DNA from: Rhizaria sp. SCN 62-66 | Taxonomy: Eukaryota > Rhizaria, unplaced | Direction: 5' to 3' | NCBI GenBank assembly: GCA_001724265.1 | Contig: MEDY01000263.1 | Coordinates: 1 to 53,238, forward strand | Length of the DNA: 53,238 bases | Shown here: positions 53,023-53,238 of the stretch, one piece after another | Numbering within the stretch: the stretch's first letter is position 1 | Layout: every line of letters starts with the position of its first letter | Notes under the pieces: model-generated | What the model saw: only the letters and a program-made list of their open reading frames with translations | Database searches by the model: none | What the model was told of the DNA's origin: nothing | Position numbers and translations under genes: made by a program

Positions 53023-53238
53023 CGGGGAAAACGAGTAATATAGCTTAAGTTATGACTCGTAAGACTGACATCGCACCCCAGAGATCCGTCGCTGATATAT
53101 GCTAACAATATCGGGGAGCTGTGTGAGTATATTATATAAGTACCCCCGATGTAGAGGTTTATGAAAAAACGTGTTTTCCGCGATTTTCGCGCCTTGGTGC
53201 GCACTTTTCTATTTCACTACGAGCGAAATATTCCATCG
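53023..53238. other. 3' flank at window end
   Basis: 216 AT-rich bases after the last stop. ATCGGGG (53109-53115) and CCCCGAT (53145-53151) can form a 7-bp stem around a TATATTATATAAG loop. No gene is visible. Confidence 0.35.

Noticed and set aside
1-53238. CRISPR arrays, bacterial operons, Shine-Dalgarno sites
   Set aside because: Spliceosomal introns, U1-70K and alternating strands show nuclear eukaryotic DNA; the tandem repeats present are microsatellites or short duplications without spacers.

Overview
The window is nuclear DNA of a unicellular, ciliated eukaryote. The evidence is a U1 snRNP 70K protein with a spliceosomal intron, a CCR4-NOT CAF1 deadenylase, a CaM-kinase, and two centriole/cilium proteins (POC1 and a FAM161-type protein). 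Coding DNA is very GC-rich and full of Ala, Gln, Ser and Gly homopolymers. Intergenic DNA is clearly AT-richer. Introns are few, at most one per gene, and the supported ones fall near the 5' end. I cannot name the species.

Layout. 1-489: 3' end of an unidentified + strand gene. 821-2862 (-): ankyrin/UBR-box/caspase fusion. 3361-6627 (+): FAM161-like protein. 7261-9810 (-): large unknown protein with a myristoylation-type N-terminus. 9811-11583: mostly gene-free, with a tRNA-like element. 11584-12888 (-): CaMK1-like kinase. 13481-14419 (+): phosphomevalonate-kinase-like P-loop protein with a signal peptide. 14836-20244 (+): membrane-anchored GH81 beta-1,3-glucanase. 20711-21625 (-): rhodanese with a mitochondrial-type leader. 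21733-23652 (+): Sm-fold protein resembling LSm11, with a huge insert. 24106-32052 (+): 2648-residue ankyrin/polyQ protein. 32053-37361: 5.3 kb gene-free tract. 37362-38399 (-): CAF1. 39002-40564 (+): POC1. 40916-41627 (+): decayed RING-H2 pseudogene. 42017-43321 (-): unknown protein. 43775-45043 (+): tail-anchored coiled-coil protein. 45509-46861 (-): U1-70K. 47467-53022 (+): 1851-residue disordered, acidic-patch protein.

Strands alternate almost regularly, so most neighbours are divergent or convergent pairs and there is no operon-like organisation. Functional themes are cilium/centriole (FAM161, POC1), RNA metabolism (U1-70K, CAF1, LSm11-like), proteolysis (caspase fusion, dead RING ligase), signalling (CaMK) and a secretory/surface set (GH81 enzyme and the signal-peptide kinase-like protein, adjacent on the same strand).

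Most worth a second look: the ANK-UBR-TerB-caspase architecture, the LSm11-like split Sm fold, the signal-peptide PMK-like protein, the RING-H2 pseudogene, and the long pyrimidine-biased gene-free tract. All functional assignments come from reading motifs; no database search was run.
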